From: CAZMOK01 sp964644135
Lineage (GTDB): Bacteria > Bacteroidota > Bacteroidia > Bacteroidales > JAGOPY01
DNA length: 7,102 bases
Reading direction: 5' to 3'
NCBI GenBank assembly: GCA_964644135.1
Contig: CAZXWD010000131.1
Location: 1 to 7,102 of the forward strand
Positions 6,426-7,102 of this stretch are shown here, piece by piece; positions within the stretch are counted from its first letter, which is position 1; every line of letters begins with the position of its first letter. Made by a program: the position numbers and the translations under genes. The notes under the pieces were generated by a model. The model saw only the letters and a list, made by a program, of their open reading frames with translations, was not told where the DNA came from and ran no database searches.

Positions 6426-7102
6426 TTACGATTCATTCGATTCTACAGTAAAAATAAGATCCCCTGCCGGTTTGCTTTGATCATCAAGGGTTGTTAGTTG
6501 CCTGTTGTCAATATGGAATACTTTGTATCCAATTTTTTTTAATAATGGGATTATGATCTTACGGCTCCCTTCGTTAGTCTCTATCTGTAATATTGGTTTA
6601 TGTTTCTCAATAATCTTAATTAACATTGGGATAACATGTATTTCATATCCTTCGACATCACATTTTATATAATCCAGCCTTTCCAGTTTTCCGAACAGGT
6701 ATTCAGGGGTGTGCATGGTTTCTTCAAAAAGAAGTTCACGGCCTTTATTGTCCACATTTTCAAGCACCCTTGTCAGCCCGTGCCTGTGAAACCCACTTCC
6801 TTCAGGGATGCCCATATTTACAAGCTTACCTTCTTCTTTACCAAGTGCGAAGGGAATTATTGCAACGTTAGAGAGGCCACGGATGTTTTTTTCAAGTATT
6901 TTCCGGTACAGCGAGACAGGTTCAACTGCATAAACATATCCTTTTTTTCCGGTCCTGCGAGCAAAGATCTTTGTATAGTATCCCAAGTTTGCGCCGATAT
7001 CAATAACGATATCCCCCCTTTTTATCAGTTTCCTGACAAAATAATGATATGCGAATTTTTCTTTTATTCTCAATATTCCCGTATCGTATAGAAAGAAAAA
7101 TA
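6426..7102 (-). CDS. FkbM-family SAM-dependent methyltransferase, 5' end probably cut by window edge
   Basis: The protein is predicted to O-methylate a hydroxyl group, often of a sugar in a glycan or glycolipid, using S-adenosylmethionine. Numbered from the TTG codon at 7073, motif I is VIDIGANLGYYTKIF (23-37). It is followed by the acidic post-motif strand VYAVEP (47-52), the ALG segment typical of FkbM proteins (76-78), LDYIKCDVEGYEIHVI (133-148) and PILQIETNEG (160-169). This order matches the Methyltransf_21 (FkbM) family. The only start codon in view that fits is TTG at 7073, which would give 215 residues. However, the frame stays open to base 7102 and the extra codons read FFFLYDTGI, which continues naturally into LRIKEKF. 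I therefore treat the gene as running off the right edge. It ends in TAA and converges on the deacetylase gene with an 85-bp gap, so it belongs to a different transcript. A run of eight A's on the coding strand (T's at 6533-6540) lies near the C-terminus. The substrate is unknown; a glycan role is inferred from the neighbours. Confidence 0.9.
   Translation of the reverse strand, partial: FFFLYDTGILRIKEKFAYHYFVRKLIKRGDIVIDIGANLGYYTKIFARRTGKKGYVYAVEPVSLYRKILEKNIRGLSNVAIIPFALGKEEGKLVNMGIPEGSGFHRHGLTRVLENVDNKGRELLFEETMHTPEYLFGKLERLDYIKCDVEGYEIHVIPMLIKIIEKHKPILQIETNEGSRKIIIPLLKKIGYKVFHIDNRQLTTLDDQSKPAGDLIFTVESNES

Noticed and set aside
6636..7091. 151-codon + strand open frame opposite the methyltransferase
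   Set aside because: It lies wholly antisense to the FkbM motifs, and its translation is Phe/Ile-rich with no domain signal, as expected of a complement of a Lys/Glu-rich gene.
1..7102. CRISPR array, tRNA or rRNA gene, insertion sequence or integrase, toxin-antitoxin or phage-defence genes
   Set aside because: No regularly spaced repeats, no tRNA- or rRNA-like sequence, no transposase or recombinase motifs and no defence-family domains were seen. All gene-free gaps are under 150 bp.

Overview
The window looks like chromosomal DNA from a member of the Bacteroidota, probably of the Bacteroidales/Marinilabiliales type. Three things point there: the enolase sequence, the flippase N-terminus (MGVIQKQ, a recurrent start in Bacteroidota Wzx-like proteins), and the lack of Shine-Dalgarno sequences, with A/T-rich leaders and a candidate TAnnTTTG -7 promoter box instead. 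The phylum call is an inference from protein and signal style; no rRNA or tRNA gene is present.

Layout. Positions 1-1221 hold the 3' part of the glycolytic enolase gene on the + strand. Convergent to it (1302-2777, - strand) is a Wzx/MATE-like polysaccharide flippase. A 146-bp divergent intergenic region (2778-2923) separates the flippase from a tightly packed + strand run of three genes. These encode a PAPS-dependent sulfotransferase (2924-3880), a FemAB/GNAT-like acyl- or aminoacyltransferase (3905-4903) and a polysaccharide deacetylase-like protein with an N-terminal DUF7033-like region (4913-6340). An FkbM-family methyltransferase (6426 to the right edge, - strand) converges on this run and is cut by the window end. 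All gene-free gaps are under 150 bp.

Interpretation. From the flippase rightwards, the region reads as one flank of a surface-glycan (exopolysaccharide, capsule or O-antigen) locus next to a housekeeping gene. The flippase would move a lipid-linked glycan across the inner membrane. The other four products would plausibly modify it by sulfation, N- or O-acylation, deacetylation and O-methylation. No glycosyltransferase, polymerase or chain-length regulator is visible, so the core assembly genes must lie outside or elsewhere. The side-by-side FemAB-like and deacetylase genes recall the pair found in exosortase-associated EPS loci of Proteobacteria, but no exosortase is seen here. Base composition falls from the enolase end (32 of 60 G+C at 1-60) to the deacetylase gene (17 of 60 at 5401-5460). 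The glycan genes carry homopolymer runs of 7-9 bases. Nothing here is proof of a new system; the combination of sulfotransferase, FemAB-like protein and divergent deacetylase is the part most worth following up.
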